Part shown: positions 30,690 to 38,679 of the stretch, piece after piece
Numbering within the stretch: the first letter of the stretch is position 1
Layout of the letters: the number at the start of each line of letters is the position of its first letter
DNA from: Candidatus Kaiserbacteria bacterium RIFCSPHIGHO2_02_FULL_55_25
GTDB taxonomy: Bacteria > Patescibacteriota > Minisyncoccia > Phycocordibacterales > UBA2100
Assembly: GCA_001781335.1 (NCBI GenBank)
Contig: MFLL01000032.1
Coordinates: 1-47,188, forward strand
Direction: 5' to 3'
Length of the DNA: 47,188 bases
The notes under the pieces: generated by a model
What the model saw: only the letters and a program-made list of their open reading frames with translations
Database searches by the model: none
Told to the model about the DNA's origin: nothing
Translations under genes and position numbers: made by a program

Positions 30690-31001
30690 ATGAGTGCAGC
30701 GAGCGCCGATGCGTTAAAAGAGCATCGGAATACAGTGAGTCCTTGGAACGCGTGGGGGGATTTGGAGATTAAGCTTTCCGACAAAGCTAATCCCAAGGCT
30801 ATTCCAAAACGGGCGAAACGAGTGGGTGATCTGTTCACCTTCCACGGCAGTCTTAAGTCGCCGTATTCGCACGTTGACGCCATGTTGGCGTTTACGTTTG
30901 AATCGCTCGAAAACCCGTTCACGTTGGACCAAGGCCACGTCGAGTACGTCATTTGCGATGGCCGTCTCCTTTGGGTTAACGACGACTATCGGCCCAAGTG
31001 A
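30690..31001 (+). CDS. hypothetical protein
   Basis: 103 aa with ggaggg SD upstream. Confidence 0.55.
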   Translation: MSAASADALKEHRNTVSPWNAWGDLEIKLSDKANPKAIPKRAKRVGDLFTFHGSLKSPYSHVDAMLAFTFESLENPFTLDQGHVEYVICDGRLLWVNDDYRPK

Positions 31002-31031
31002 CGACGCAAATGTACAGATTCGAGATTCAAT

Positions 31032-31056
31032 ACAGAGGGCGGGCATCCAGCGCGGT
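31032..31056. terminator. hairpin terminator candidate
   Basis: gcgggca...tgcccgc followed by ctttttat. Confidence 0.6.
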
Positions 31057-31133
31057 GCCCGCCATGAATCTTTTTATATTTGACCCGATAGGCTCATTAG
31101 TGCAGAGTGCCGCTAGTTTTGGAGGGATGCGCT

Positions 31134-31451
31134 ATGCCCATACTCGAAACTGACGGCAAACGCGTCGTCATTGTGCGCGGTCGCTTGTACGGAGAATGGA
31201 CTCTTCTGGATTTTAGCTACAACCATCCGGGCGCACAGTTCGGCAAGCACCTATTCACGTTCGAACGTTCGGGGCATGTTCTCCATGTTTCCGACGTCAA
31301 CTGGTCGGGCGACAAGATGCCTTGTATGTTTGAAGGGCGTTGGATTCCATGCCCCAAGGAATTGAGGGATTTTGGGAACCGACATTCTCGCGTAATTTAC
31401 GAAATCGTTCCTGTATCGTTGAAACCGCTCGTGGAGGCGCCGGAAGGCTGA
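31134..31451 (+). CDS. hypothetical protein
   Basis: MPILETDGKRVVIVRGRLYGEWTLLDFSYNHPG..., ggaggg SD upstream. Confidence 0.55.
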   Translation: MPILETDGKRVVIVRGRLYGEWTLLDFSYNHPGAQFGKHLFTFERSGHVLHVSDVNWSGDKMPCMFEGRWIPCPKELRDFGNRHSRVIYEIVPVSLKPLVEAPEG

Positions 31452-31501
31452 CTCCCGCGGGCGGTCTTCTGTTTGGGACGTTTTTCTTGTACTATTCGGC
31501 C

Positions 31502-31786
31502 ATGACTGTCGATGTGAACGCACTCGCAAAGCTCGCACGGCTTGAAGTCTCAGCAGAGGAGGCTGCGAGGCTTGAGAAGGAGATACCCGATATTTTGAAA
31601 TTTGTTGAAACGATACAGAAAGCGGATGTTTCTGGTGTGTCGGAAGTGAAGAGCTTGCGCAATGTCATGCGTGCGGATGAAAACCCAATCGAGAGCGGGA
31701 CGTACACGGAAGTGCTTTTGAAGGCGGCACCGACGCGAGAAGGCGACAGAGTGTCCGTGAAGCAGGTCATTTCACGCAAGAAATAA
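31502..31786 (+). CDS. gatC: Asp-tRNA(Asn)/Glu-tRNA(Gln) amidotransferase subunit C
   Basis: VNALAKLARLEVSAEEAARLEKEIPDILKFVE; precedes gatA. Confidence 0.9.
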   Translation: MTVDVNALAKLARLEVSAEEAARLEKEIPDILKFVETIQKADVSGVSEVKSLRNVMRADENPIESGTYTEVLLKAAPTREGDRVSVKQVISRKK

Positions 31787-31787
31787 C

Positions 31788-33206
31788 ATGGACCTTTCTA
31801 CACTCACTATCAAAGAGGCGCGTCGCGCACTCGATGTCAAGGAATATTCCGCACTCGATTTGACCAATGCCTATCTCGACGCCATTGCGGGGAAGGACAA
31901 AGAAATCCACGCGTATCTCGAAGTGTGGGCCGATTCTGCGCGCGAGGAGGCGAAGGCTGCTGACGCTGTGATTGCGAAAGGGGGGTCGCAGCCGCTCACG
32001 GGAATCCCGCTCGCAATAAAAGACAATATGCTCATCGAGGGCCGGCGGGTAAGTTCGGGTTCCAAAATCCTTGAGAATTATGTCGCCTCGTATGATGCGA
32101 CCGTTATACGGAAGCTCAAAGAGCAAAATGTCGTTTTCCTTGGGCGCACAAATATGGATGAGTTCGCGCTCGGCAGTTCGACGGAGAATTCCGCATATGG
32201 CCCGACGAAAAATCCGCACGACACCTCACGCGTTCCCGGCGGGACGTCTGGAGGCTCGACTGCTGCAGTTGCGGCAGGTATGGCGCTCGGGGCGCTCGGC
32301 TCCGATACGGGCGGCTCCATCCGCCAGCCGTCGGCGCTCTGCGGTGTTGTCGGGATAAAGCCCACCTATGGCGCGGTATCACGCTTCGGGCTGATTGCGG
32401 CCGCATCGTCGCTCGACCAAATCGGCTCCATCGGGAAGACTGTTGCGGACACGAAAGTTATTCTCGACTCTATTCAGGGCCACGACGCGAACGACAGTAC
32501 GTCGCTTCCGGACAGCTTCTTTGCAAACAAAAAGCCGGTACGCAAAGTGCTCGGCGTACCGCGCGCGTTTTTGGGGAAGGGGATGGAGCCCGACATGCTC
32601 GCCGCTTTCGAAAACTCTCTCACCGCGCTTTCACAAAAAGGATACACACTCGTCGATATCGAATTGCCCGCTTTGGATTACGCGCTTGCCGTGTACTACA
32701 TCATCAATCCAGCCGAAGTCTCGACGAATCTCGCGCGACTCGACGGCATCCGGTACGGCCTCTCCGTCCCCGCCGATACAATAGCCGAAGTGTATTCAAA
32801 AACGCGCGCACAAGGATTCGGAACCGAAACGCGGCGTCGTATTCTCACGGGGACGTTCGTTCTCTCTGCAGGGTACGCCGATGCGTACTACAGAAAGGCC
32901 CGTGCAGTACGCGAACTCATTCGTGCCGACTTCGCCAAAGCATTCGAATCAGTTGACGCTATTGCGCTTCCGGTAAGCCCTATCGCTCCGTGGAAATTCG
33001 GTGAGAAGGCCGACCCTGTCGCTATGTATGCCGCGGACATTTTCACTGTGCCGGTCAGTCTCGCCGGCGTGCCGGCCATCTCGGTGCCGGGCGGCACCGT
33101 CGAGCGTGATGGTAAGAAACTTCCTGTAGGATTCCAGCTCATCGCCCCGCATGGGGGAGAGGAGACCTTGTTCGCAATTGGCAAAGATATCGAAAACAGT
33201 TCTTGA
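31788..33206 (+). CDS. gatA: Asp-tRNA(Asn)/Glu-tRNA(Gln) amidotransferase subunit A
   Basis: GIPLAIKDNM, VPGGTSGGSTAAVAAGMALGALGSDTGGSIRQPSALCGVVGIKPTYG. Confidence 0.95.
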   Translation: MDLSTLTIKEARRALDVKEYSALDLTNAYLDAIAGKDKEIHAYLEVWADSAREEAKAADAVIAKGGSQPLTGIPLAIKDNMLIEGRRVSSGSKILENYVASYDATVIRKLKEQNVVFLGRTNMDEFALGSSTENSAYGPTKNPHDTSRVPGGTSGGSTAAVAAGMALGALGSDTGGSIRQPSALCGVVGIKPTYGAVSRFGLIAAASSLDQIGSIGKTVADTKVILDSIQGHDANDSTSLPDSFFANKKPVRKVLGVPRAFLGKGMEPDMLAAFENSLTALSQKGYTLVDIELPALDYALAVYYIINPAEVSTNLARLDGIRYGLSVPADTIAEVYSKTRAQGFGTETRRRILTGTFVLSAGYADAYYRKARAVRELIRADFAKAFESVDAIALPVSPIAPWKFGEKADPVAMYAADIFTVPVSLAGVPAISVPGGTVERDGKKLPVGFQLIAPHGGEETLFAIGKDIENSS

Positions 33207-33258
33207 ATTTTCTAAAACCTAGTCCCTAGTCCCTAGAACCTAGTGCTATACTTTTCGC

Positions 33259-33966
33259 ATGGAAGGCGATCCTTCAATCACAGGCGGTTTTTTCTGGGCA
33301 CTTCGCTCGGTGAGTGATATCGCCCTGCGCTGGATTCCGGGGACGGTGGAAGTCATCGCGGGCACAGCCGGGCCGGGGTATATCAGCTCATCTATTATCA
33401 CCAAACCGATTACCGAGCCCGTCACCACGCAAGACGTCGCCAATTTTCTGCAAAGCACGGCATCACAGGCGGCGTACGACAGCCTGTTCCGCAATTGGGC
33501 GGTGTGGGTCGCCATCGCGGTCGTCATATCGCTCTTGCTTCTTGCGGCCGTCATCTATTGCCTCGTACGGGTCTGGCAGATACGGCAACACGAGTGGGCG
33601 AAGGCGCGCGCCGCCGGCGCCTCCGTCGCCCACAAAGACGTGCCCAAGTCGCAACTCCGCTGGAATCACATTCTCGAGCGGGCGCACTCCGACGACGAGA
33701 AGAGCTGGCGGCTCGCTATTCTCGAGGCCGACATGATGCTCAACGAATTGCTCGACGTACTCGGATACCGCGGCGAGACAATGGCCGACAAAATGAAGCA
33801 GGCCGGTCGCGCACAATTCCAAACTATCGACCTCGCATGGGAAGCGCATCGTGTGCGCAATGCCATCGCGCATCAAGGTTCTCTACAATCGCTCTCCGCG
33901 CACGAAGCGCGCCGCGTTATCGGACTCTACGGGCAGGTGTTCCGCGAATTCAGATTTGTCGCGTGA
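33259..33966 (+). CDS. hypothetical membrane protein
   Basis: TM WVAIAVVISLLLLAAVIYCLVRVW, soluble C-terminal domain. Confidence 0.65.
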   Translation: MEGDPSITGGFFWALRSVSDIALRWIPGTVEVIAGTAGPGYISSSIITKPITEPVTTQDVANFLQSTASQAAYDSLFRNWAVWVAIAVVISLLLLAAVIYCLVRVWQIRQHEWAKARAAGASVAHKDVPKSQLRWNHILERAHSDDEKSWRLAILEADMMLNELLDVLGYRGETMADKMKQAGRAQFQTIDLAWEAHRVRNAIAHQGSLQSLSAHEARRVIGLYGQVFREFRFVA

Positions 33967-34643
33967 ATCTGCCGCTTGAGTTCCTCGATTGACCCCATGA
34001 TTCTGCGCCGCAGTGCCGTGCCTCTGCGGACCTTAATACGCAGCGTGCCATAGTGGTCGGCTGTGTTGGCGTATGTTTTGCGGACTCGCGTTAGCACGAG
34101 ACTTGGCTTTGTGAACTGGGAGAGGGGGACTTTCGTGACGTTGGACCAGTACCGTTCAACCACCGCGATCCGCCGCCGATGAATGTGATTAATCGATACG
34201 CGAAGAGTCAAGTTTGCACGGGTAACGCCATAGCACCGCTGTAACCAGATGATAAAGGAACGCAAGATATAGGGGTCGCTGTTGGTCAACCCGCATTCTT
34301 CGTTCCCGCTTTTGTACCCCTCTCCCCAGTACAGAGCGAGACCAAGAACGAACAAGTCGCGGCTGGAAATCGCGCCGACATCTTTACCGCCGCGTCTCTT
34401 TTGTTGCTCCACAGCGGCTTGTCGCGATGCACGTTTCTTTTCCGCGGCGCGTAACATGCCGATCCTGCCTCGTGCACGGCTTTTGAGGGCGAGTGCGCCC
34501 ATCTGTGTGTCTGTGAGCGTGATGTCCCTGCACCAATAACTGACCGTGCTTTTTGGAGCGCGAGTAATCAACGTAATGTCGTTGATGCTACGGCCCTTGT
34601 GTCGAAGGGCGCGTGCTCTATCGCGTAATGCTGTATGTGCCAT
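33927..34643 (-). CDS. HTH + LAGLIDADG-like protein
   Basis: RALRHKGRSINDITLITRAPKSTVSYWCRDI (HTH); LGLALYWGEGYKSGNEECGLTNSDPYILRSFIIWLQRCYGV (LAGLIDADG-type core). Confidence 0.65.
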   Translation of the reverse strand: MAHTALRDRARALRHKGRSINDITLITRAPKSTVSYWCRDITLTDTQMGALALKSRARGRIGMLRAAEKKRASRQAAVEQQKRRGGKDVGAISSRDLFVLGLALYWGEGYKSGNEECGLTNSDPYILRSFIIWLQRCYGVTRANLTLRVSINHIHRRRIAVVERYWSNVTKVPLSQFTKPSLVLTRVRKTYANTADHYGTLRIKVRRGTALRRRIMGSIEELKRQIHATNLNSRNTCP

Positions 34644-34727
34644 TTCTATTATTATATCACCAGGTATAGAGTGGATAAATCGGCAGTGCAAACTTGTAGA
34701 AACCACCGTGCAGTGTATACTCGTACG

Positions 34728-35025
34728 AGCGGGGTGGAGCAGTAGTAGCTCGCCAGGCTCAATTGGGCTCATTCGATAGGAATGTCGAATGGATTATCTG
34801 TCAAAGTCGGTGAAATCTTCTTTGTCGCAAGACAACATGACAATACCGAGCCAAGTCCCGAGCATAGTCGAGGGAAAGGTGTAGAGACTAGACGGCAGGT
34901 CCCGACTCTTCGTAGAGGGGAAAAGGTATAGTCCAGACCACAAATTGACGCACAGGTGTCGAGCGGCGAAAGCCGTAGCGGTATGCATAACCTGGAGGTC
35001 GCGGGTGCAAGTCCCGCCCCCGCAA
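34728..35025 (+). tRNA. initiator tRNA-Met (CAT) interrupted by a group I intron
   Basis: 5' exon 34728-34759 agcggggtggagcagtagtagctcgccaggct; 3' exon 34986-35025 cataacctggaggtcgcgggtgcaagtcccgcccccgcaa; A1:A72 mismatch as in initiators. Confidence 0.88.
34760..34985 (+). ncRNA. group I intron (226 nt) in initiator tRNA-Met, between positions 33 and 34
   Basis: S/P7-like aaaaggtatagtccaga; 5' exon ends in U, intron ends in G; possible P1 GGCU/GGCU with U.G pair. Confidence 0.82.
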
Positions 35026-35033
35026 CAAAATGA

Positions 35034-35061
35034 GAAAAGTCCGTCCGCATGGCGGACTTTT
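35034..35061. terminator. bidirectional hairpin
   Basis: aaaagtccg...cggactttt. Confidence 0.6.
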
Positions 35062-35062
35062 C

Positions 35063-35242
35063 TCATTCCGTGAGGATGCCGAGCACGACCTGTGCAATCG
35101 TCGCGATAATGAACACAACGACGGCTATGACAAATAGTTTCCATTGCCAGAAAATAATGCTGTGCCCTGTGGCGTAGATGAGGAAAACAACGGCGGCGGG
35201 CCAGATGACAACTGAATTAACGGCCAGTATCGTGCCCCACAT
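35063..35242 (-). CDS. 59-aa membrane protein
   Basis: MWGTILAVNSVVIWPAAVVFLIYATGHSIIFWQWKLFVIAVVVFIIATIAQVVLGILTE*. Confidence 0.6.
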   Translation of the reverse strand: MWGTILAVNSVVIWPAAVVFLIYATGHSIIFWQWKLFVIAVVVFIIATIAQVVLGILTE

Positions 35243-35471
35243 ACGACGAGTGTACTAGCCGTTTTTTTAAAAACAAGTTTACCCCGTGAGATAGTTGGGA
35301 TAGCTTTGTTCAGTTTTGGGCGAAAATGCCCGATTCGACAGCATAGGATATTGGCGCTGAGATATCTCATGGGGTATAGTTTTCGCATTGTCGGGGTAGT
35401 CGCGCCGCTCGTTCACCGACGGCGCTCGGAAAAAGTGAAAATATGTTGTATTCTCACTTTGTTCCTCACTT

Positions 35472-35545
35472 GTCGGCGTAGCTCAGGTAGTTAGAGCATG
35501 GCACTCATAAAGCCAAGGTCGAAGGTGCAAGTCCTTCCGCCGACA
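35472..35545 (+). tRNA. tRNA-Met (CAT), elongator type
   Basis: gtcggcgtagctcaggtagttagagcatggcactcataaagccaaggtcgaaggtgcaagtccttccgccgaca. Confidence 0.9.
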
Positions 35546-35603
35546 CAAGAGAATGTAATGTCGTTGGTTAGCGATATACACTGTCACGTGATATGATGCA
35601 ATT

Positions 35604-36302
35604 ATGGCACCTGTCTTCCGTCCCGTGCGGAGAGACTTTTTCCGGACATGGTCACCACACATGGCTTACGTGCTCGGGTACTTTGCTGCGGATGGGGCAA
35701 TGATTCAGAATAGTCGCGGGTCACACTTTATTGAGTTTCATAGCACAGATAAAGTTCTTATTGTCGACATACGCGCGGTACTCGGGTCTATGCACCGTAT
35801 CGGTGTGCGAGTTCCCGCGAAGAACAAACCGAATCACAAAACGGCATATCGACTTCAGATAGGAAGCATGGAAATGTATAACGACCTTCTCGCGCTCGGC
35901 ATGAGTCCGAGAAAGAGCCTAACACTGCGCATGCCAACTATTCCGCGAGAATATATTGGACATTTTGTTCGCGGATACTTCGATGGTGATGGCTGTGTCT
36001 ACTTCAAAGCATTACAATTCGCAGACAGAAAAAATCAGCGACAAGTGTTACTTAGTGTATTTTCGTGTGGAACGTATAGCTTTCTTGAATCACTTCTCGC
36101 GCTCCTCAAGGGCAGTGGAGTAAAGGGAGGGTCGCTGAAGCAGAAAAAAAGCGGTAACGAGCTCGCGTTGAGTCACCGCGACAGCGTTGCTTTATACCGA
36201 ATAATGTATAATAATCTCCACGACAGTGACATCTATTTAGGTCGTAAATATAGGCTGTTTACCCATGCGATAGAGACACTGTACGGAAACATGCGGGAGT
36301 AG
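35604..36302 (+). CDS. LAGLIDADG homing endonuclease, free-standing
   Basis: two motifs: MAYVLGYFAADG and GHFVRGYFDGDG. Confidence 0.9.
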   Translation: MAPVFRPVRRDFFRTWSPHMAYVLGYFAADGAMIQNSRGSHFIEFHSTDKVLIVDIRAVLGSMHRIGVRVPAKNKPNHKTAYRLQIGSMEMYNDLLALGMSPRKSLTLRMPTIPREYIGHFVRGYFDGDGCVYFKALQFADRKNQRQVLLSVFSCGTYSFLESLLALLKGSGVKGGSLKQKKSGNELALSHRDSVALYRIMYNNLHDSDIYLGRKYRLFTHAIETLYGNMRE

Positions 36303-36366
36303 CTCAGCTAGTTAGAGCGCCGCCCTGTCACGGCGGAGGTCGCGGGTGCGAATCCCGTCTCTCGCG
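36293..36366 (+). tRNA. tRNA-Asp (GTC)
   Basis: gcgggagtagctcagctagttagagcgccgccctgtcacggcggaggtcgcgggtgcgaatcccgtctctcgcg. Confidence 0.92.
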
Positions 36367-36418
36367 CAAAGTGAATACATGAGCATGGTTGGCGTTGCTA
36401 CAATACTTTCATGTTCCT

Positions 36419-37075
36419 ATGACGACGACCGCACAAGACATATACGACACATACCGCATCATGCCGTCGCTCCGGTTGCACCAGCTGCGCGTCGCCGCGG
36501 TGGGGAAGACCCTGTGCGACAACCTGACGCGCGACGTGGATACGCACGCGGTCGTACTCGCCTGTCTTTTTCACGATATGGGCAACATCATCAAGTCCGA
36601 TCTGTCGCTCTTTCCGGAGTTTTGCGAACCAGAAGGAATCGCACACTGGGAAATGGTGAAGCGGGAATTTCTGGCAACGTACGGGAACGATGAACATAAG
36701 GCGACATATGCAATAGCGCGCGCAATCGGATTACCGGAGCCCGTCATACGCCTCATGGACGACTTCGGATTTTCGAAGCTTGAACTCGTACGCGACGGCG
36801 CGTCGCTCGAGAAGAAAATAGCAAAATACGCCGACCTACGGACAGGCCCGCATGGTGTCGTGTCGATGGCGTCGCGGCTCGCAGAGGGGAAACAGCGTTT
36901 TTCGAGCAAACATCCGGATACACCGCGCGACGAGCAAGAATGGGAGCGTCTCACCGCTGCCGCCTACGACATAGAGCGGCAGATATTTGCGGAAGCGACG
37001 ATAGCGCCCGACGACATCACGGAACAATCAGTTCAGCCGCTCGTTGAGGAGCTTCGCGGGTTCCCGCTCGCGTGA
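36419..37075 (+). CDS. HD-domain phosphohydrolase
   Basis: MPSLRLHQLRVAAVGKTL...VVLACLFHDMGNIIKSDL (HD motif). Confidence 0.8.
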   Translation: MTTTAQDIYDTYRIMPSLRLHQLRVAAVGKTLCDNLTRDVDTHAVVLACLFHDMGNIIKSDLSLFPEFCEPEGIAHWEMVKREFLATYGNDEHKATYAIARAIGLPEPVIRLMDDFGFSKLELVRDGASLEKKIAKYADLRTGPHGVVSMASRLAEGKQRFSSKHPDTPRDEQEWERLTAAAYDIERQIFAEATIAPDDITEQSVQPLVEELRGFPLA

Positions 37076-37118
37076 TATTATCTGCCGTGCAATCGACGAG
37101 GAGTCGATGCGATAAGAA

Positions 37119-37382
37119 GCCGACGTAGCTCAGTTGGTAGAGCACGTCCTTGGTGGGTCGCGCACCCTGCCCATGTACTCGGCAACGTATACATGAATCC
37201 CGAATAACGGTTAATACCCGACTAGCGGGCAAGACCGTGGCGTCCAGAGTTTAATTGGCGCCCGAACGACTGACAAGGGTCTGCCTCTGGCAGAAAGATA
37301 CAGTCTAGCCCTCCGATACTAGTCAGATAAACGGAGGTATAAGCGAAGGACGAGGTCACCGGTTCAATCCCGGTCGTCGGCT
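37119..37382 (+). tRNA. tRNA-Thr (GGT) interrupted by a group I intron
   Basis: 5' exon gccgacgtagctcagttggtagagcacgtccttggt (37119-37154); 3' exon aaggacgaggtcaccggttcaatcccggtcgtcggct (37346-37382). Confidence 0.9.
37155..37345 (+). ncRNA. group I intron (191 nt) in tRNA-Thr, between positions 36 and 37
   Basis: R-like cgaacgactgacaa and S-like aagatacagtcta core segments; U/G splice-site rule satisfied. Confidence 0.88.
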
Positions 37383-37539
37383 CAAGAATCAAAGAGGTCC
37401 CGATTTTGCCGATTTTTTCGCGGGCGGAGCGAAGCTCCGCCCAATGATTTGCCGCAATTCCGCACGCTTCGCGTGCTTGTAGGGTGAGGTTCAATCCGAA
37501 GATTTCCTGCATGAGCCCGAGTCATTGCGGACATTTCCT

Positions 37540-37571
37540 CTATACTAGTGTTTTGCAAAACACTAGTATAG
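37540..37571. repeat. 32-bp perfect palindrome, copy 1
   Basis: ctatactagtgttttgcaaaacactagtatag. Confidence 0.97.
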
Positions 37572-37585
37572 GGTATCATGTATAT

Positions 37586-37864
37586 ATGGTGATTGAGAAA
37601 AACTATCGACAAATAGAACGTATAGTGAAAGGATTCGCGAACCATCGGCGCCTTCAAATCCTGGATCTCCTGAAGCGCGAGCCGGAGTTGTCTGTGGAAG
37701 ATATTTCCGAACGTCTTACTATCGGGTACGAGAATGCATCCGATCATGTACGGAAACTCGCAATAGCCGGCCTCGTCATGAAGCGGAACGAGGGAAGCGC
37801 GGTGAGGCACAGGCTTACGCCGCGCGCGGAATCTATACTAGTGTTTTGCAAAACACTAGTATAA
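37586..37864 (+). CDS. ArsR-like winged-helix regulator
   Basis: IERIVKGFANHRRLQILDLLKREPELSVEDISERLTIGYENASDHVRKLAIAGLVMKRNEGSAVRHRLT. Confidence 0.85.
   Translation: MVIEKNYRQIERIVKGFANHRRLQILDLLKREPELSVEDISERLTIGYENASDHVRKLAIAGLVMKRNEGSAVRHRLTPRAESILVFCKTLV
37834..37863. repeat. 30-bp perfect palindrome, copy 2
   Basis: tatactagtgttttgcaaaacactagtata; overlaps the C-terminal codons and stop of the ArsR-like gene. Confidence 0.97.
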
Positions 37865-37873
37865 GAATCCCGT

Positions 37874-37940
37874 CAATCCTCTCCGCCAAAGGCGGACAGG
37901 CATTCTCATCTATTTCGCGGGGGTTTTTGAAAATTGAATG
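37874..37940 (+). repeat. 67-bp direct repeat, copy 1
   Basis: caatcctctccgccaaaggcggacaggcattctcatctatttcgcgggggtttttgaaaattgaatg. Confidence 0.95.
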
Positions 37941-38023
37941 CATCGCCCGTCCGAAGTTTTAACGAAGGAGGGGGCGGCGGGGCGGGTAGAAATCAGCTAA
38001 AATCCTTTGATACAATACTACGA

Positions 38024-38419
38024 ATGCAATCAAAGGATTTTGACCGATGGAACGGTGAAAAGAAGAAGCTGCACGCCAGCGAGCGCGAAGTGCTTTTCCA
38101 CGAGCGCGAGATTTGGTGGTGCTCGCTCGGCGTCAATATTGGATTTGAACAAGACGGCACGAACGAACTTTTCGAGCGGCCTGTGTTGGTCATGAGAAAA
38201 TTCAACCGAGACGTACTTTGGATATTGCCGCTCACGCGCTCCGACAAGAGAAACCGATACTATGTTCCAATCACCGTAGGCGATGCGAATTCCGCGGTCA
38301 TTCTTTCTCAACTGCGTCTCATCAGTAGCAAGCACCTCCAGCGGTACATGCACAAGCTTCCGCAGGGACAATTCAAAGAGATAGTACGCCTCGTACAGCA
38401 ATTCTTTCCTCGAATATAA
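38024..38419 (+). CDS. PemK/MazF-like toxin
   Basis: FHEREIWWCSLGVNIGFEQDGTNELFERPVLVMRKFNRDVLWILPLTRSDKRNRYYVPI...VILSQLRLISSKHLQRYM. Confidence 0.8.
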   Translation: MQSKDFDRWNGEKKKLHASEREVLFHEREIWWCSLGVNIGFEQDGTNELFERPVLVMRKFNRDVLWILPLTRSDKRNRYYVPITVGDANSAVILSQLRLISSKHLQRYMHKLPQGQFKEIVRLVQQFFPRI

Positions 38420-38426
38420 AATCGAA

Positions 38427-38445
38427 ACCCCGCCTTGCAGCGGGG
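38427..38445. terminator. hairpin terminator candidate
   Basis: ccccgc-cttgca-gcgggg. Confidence 0.55.
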
Positions 38446-38543
38446 TCCCTCGGTGGCCTAGATGGCCATTTGTACCCGTAAGTATAGGGGATAAGTATGA
38501 GTTGTCAATGAACCCCTGATGTCGCCCATCTTCACCCCGCCGC

Positions 38544-38610
38544 CAATCCTCTCCGCCAAAGGCGGACAGGCATGCACATCCATTTCGCGGGGGTTTTTGA
38601 AAATTGAATG
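38544..38610 (+). repeat. 67-bp direct repeat, copy 2 (64/67 identical to copy 1)
   Basis: caatcctctccgccaaaggcggacaggcatgcacatccatttcgcgggggtttttgaaaattgaatg. Confidence 0.95.
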
Positions 38611-38653
38611 GGCGGCGGGGCGGGGGGTGGATATTGGTTGCTAGTTGACAACC

Positions 38654-38669
38654 TATACTGGATAGTATA
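38654..38669. promoter_or_regulatory. inverted repeat upstream of hsdM, candidate operator
   Basis: tatact-ggat-agtata, 10 bp before the hsdM ATG. Confidence 0.45.
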
Positions 38670-38679
38670 TCATTGCGAT

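Noticed and set aside
35472-35545. Possible intron in tRNA-Met or tRNA-Asp beside the LAGLIDADG gene
   Set aside because: Both tRNAs fold contiguously with normal anticodon loops; no intron present.
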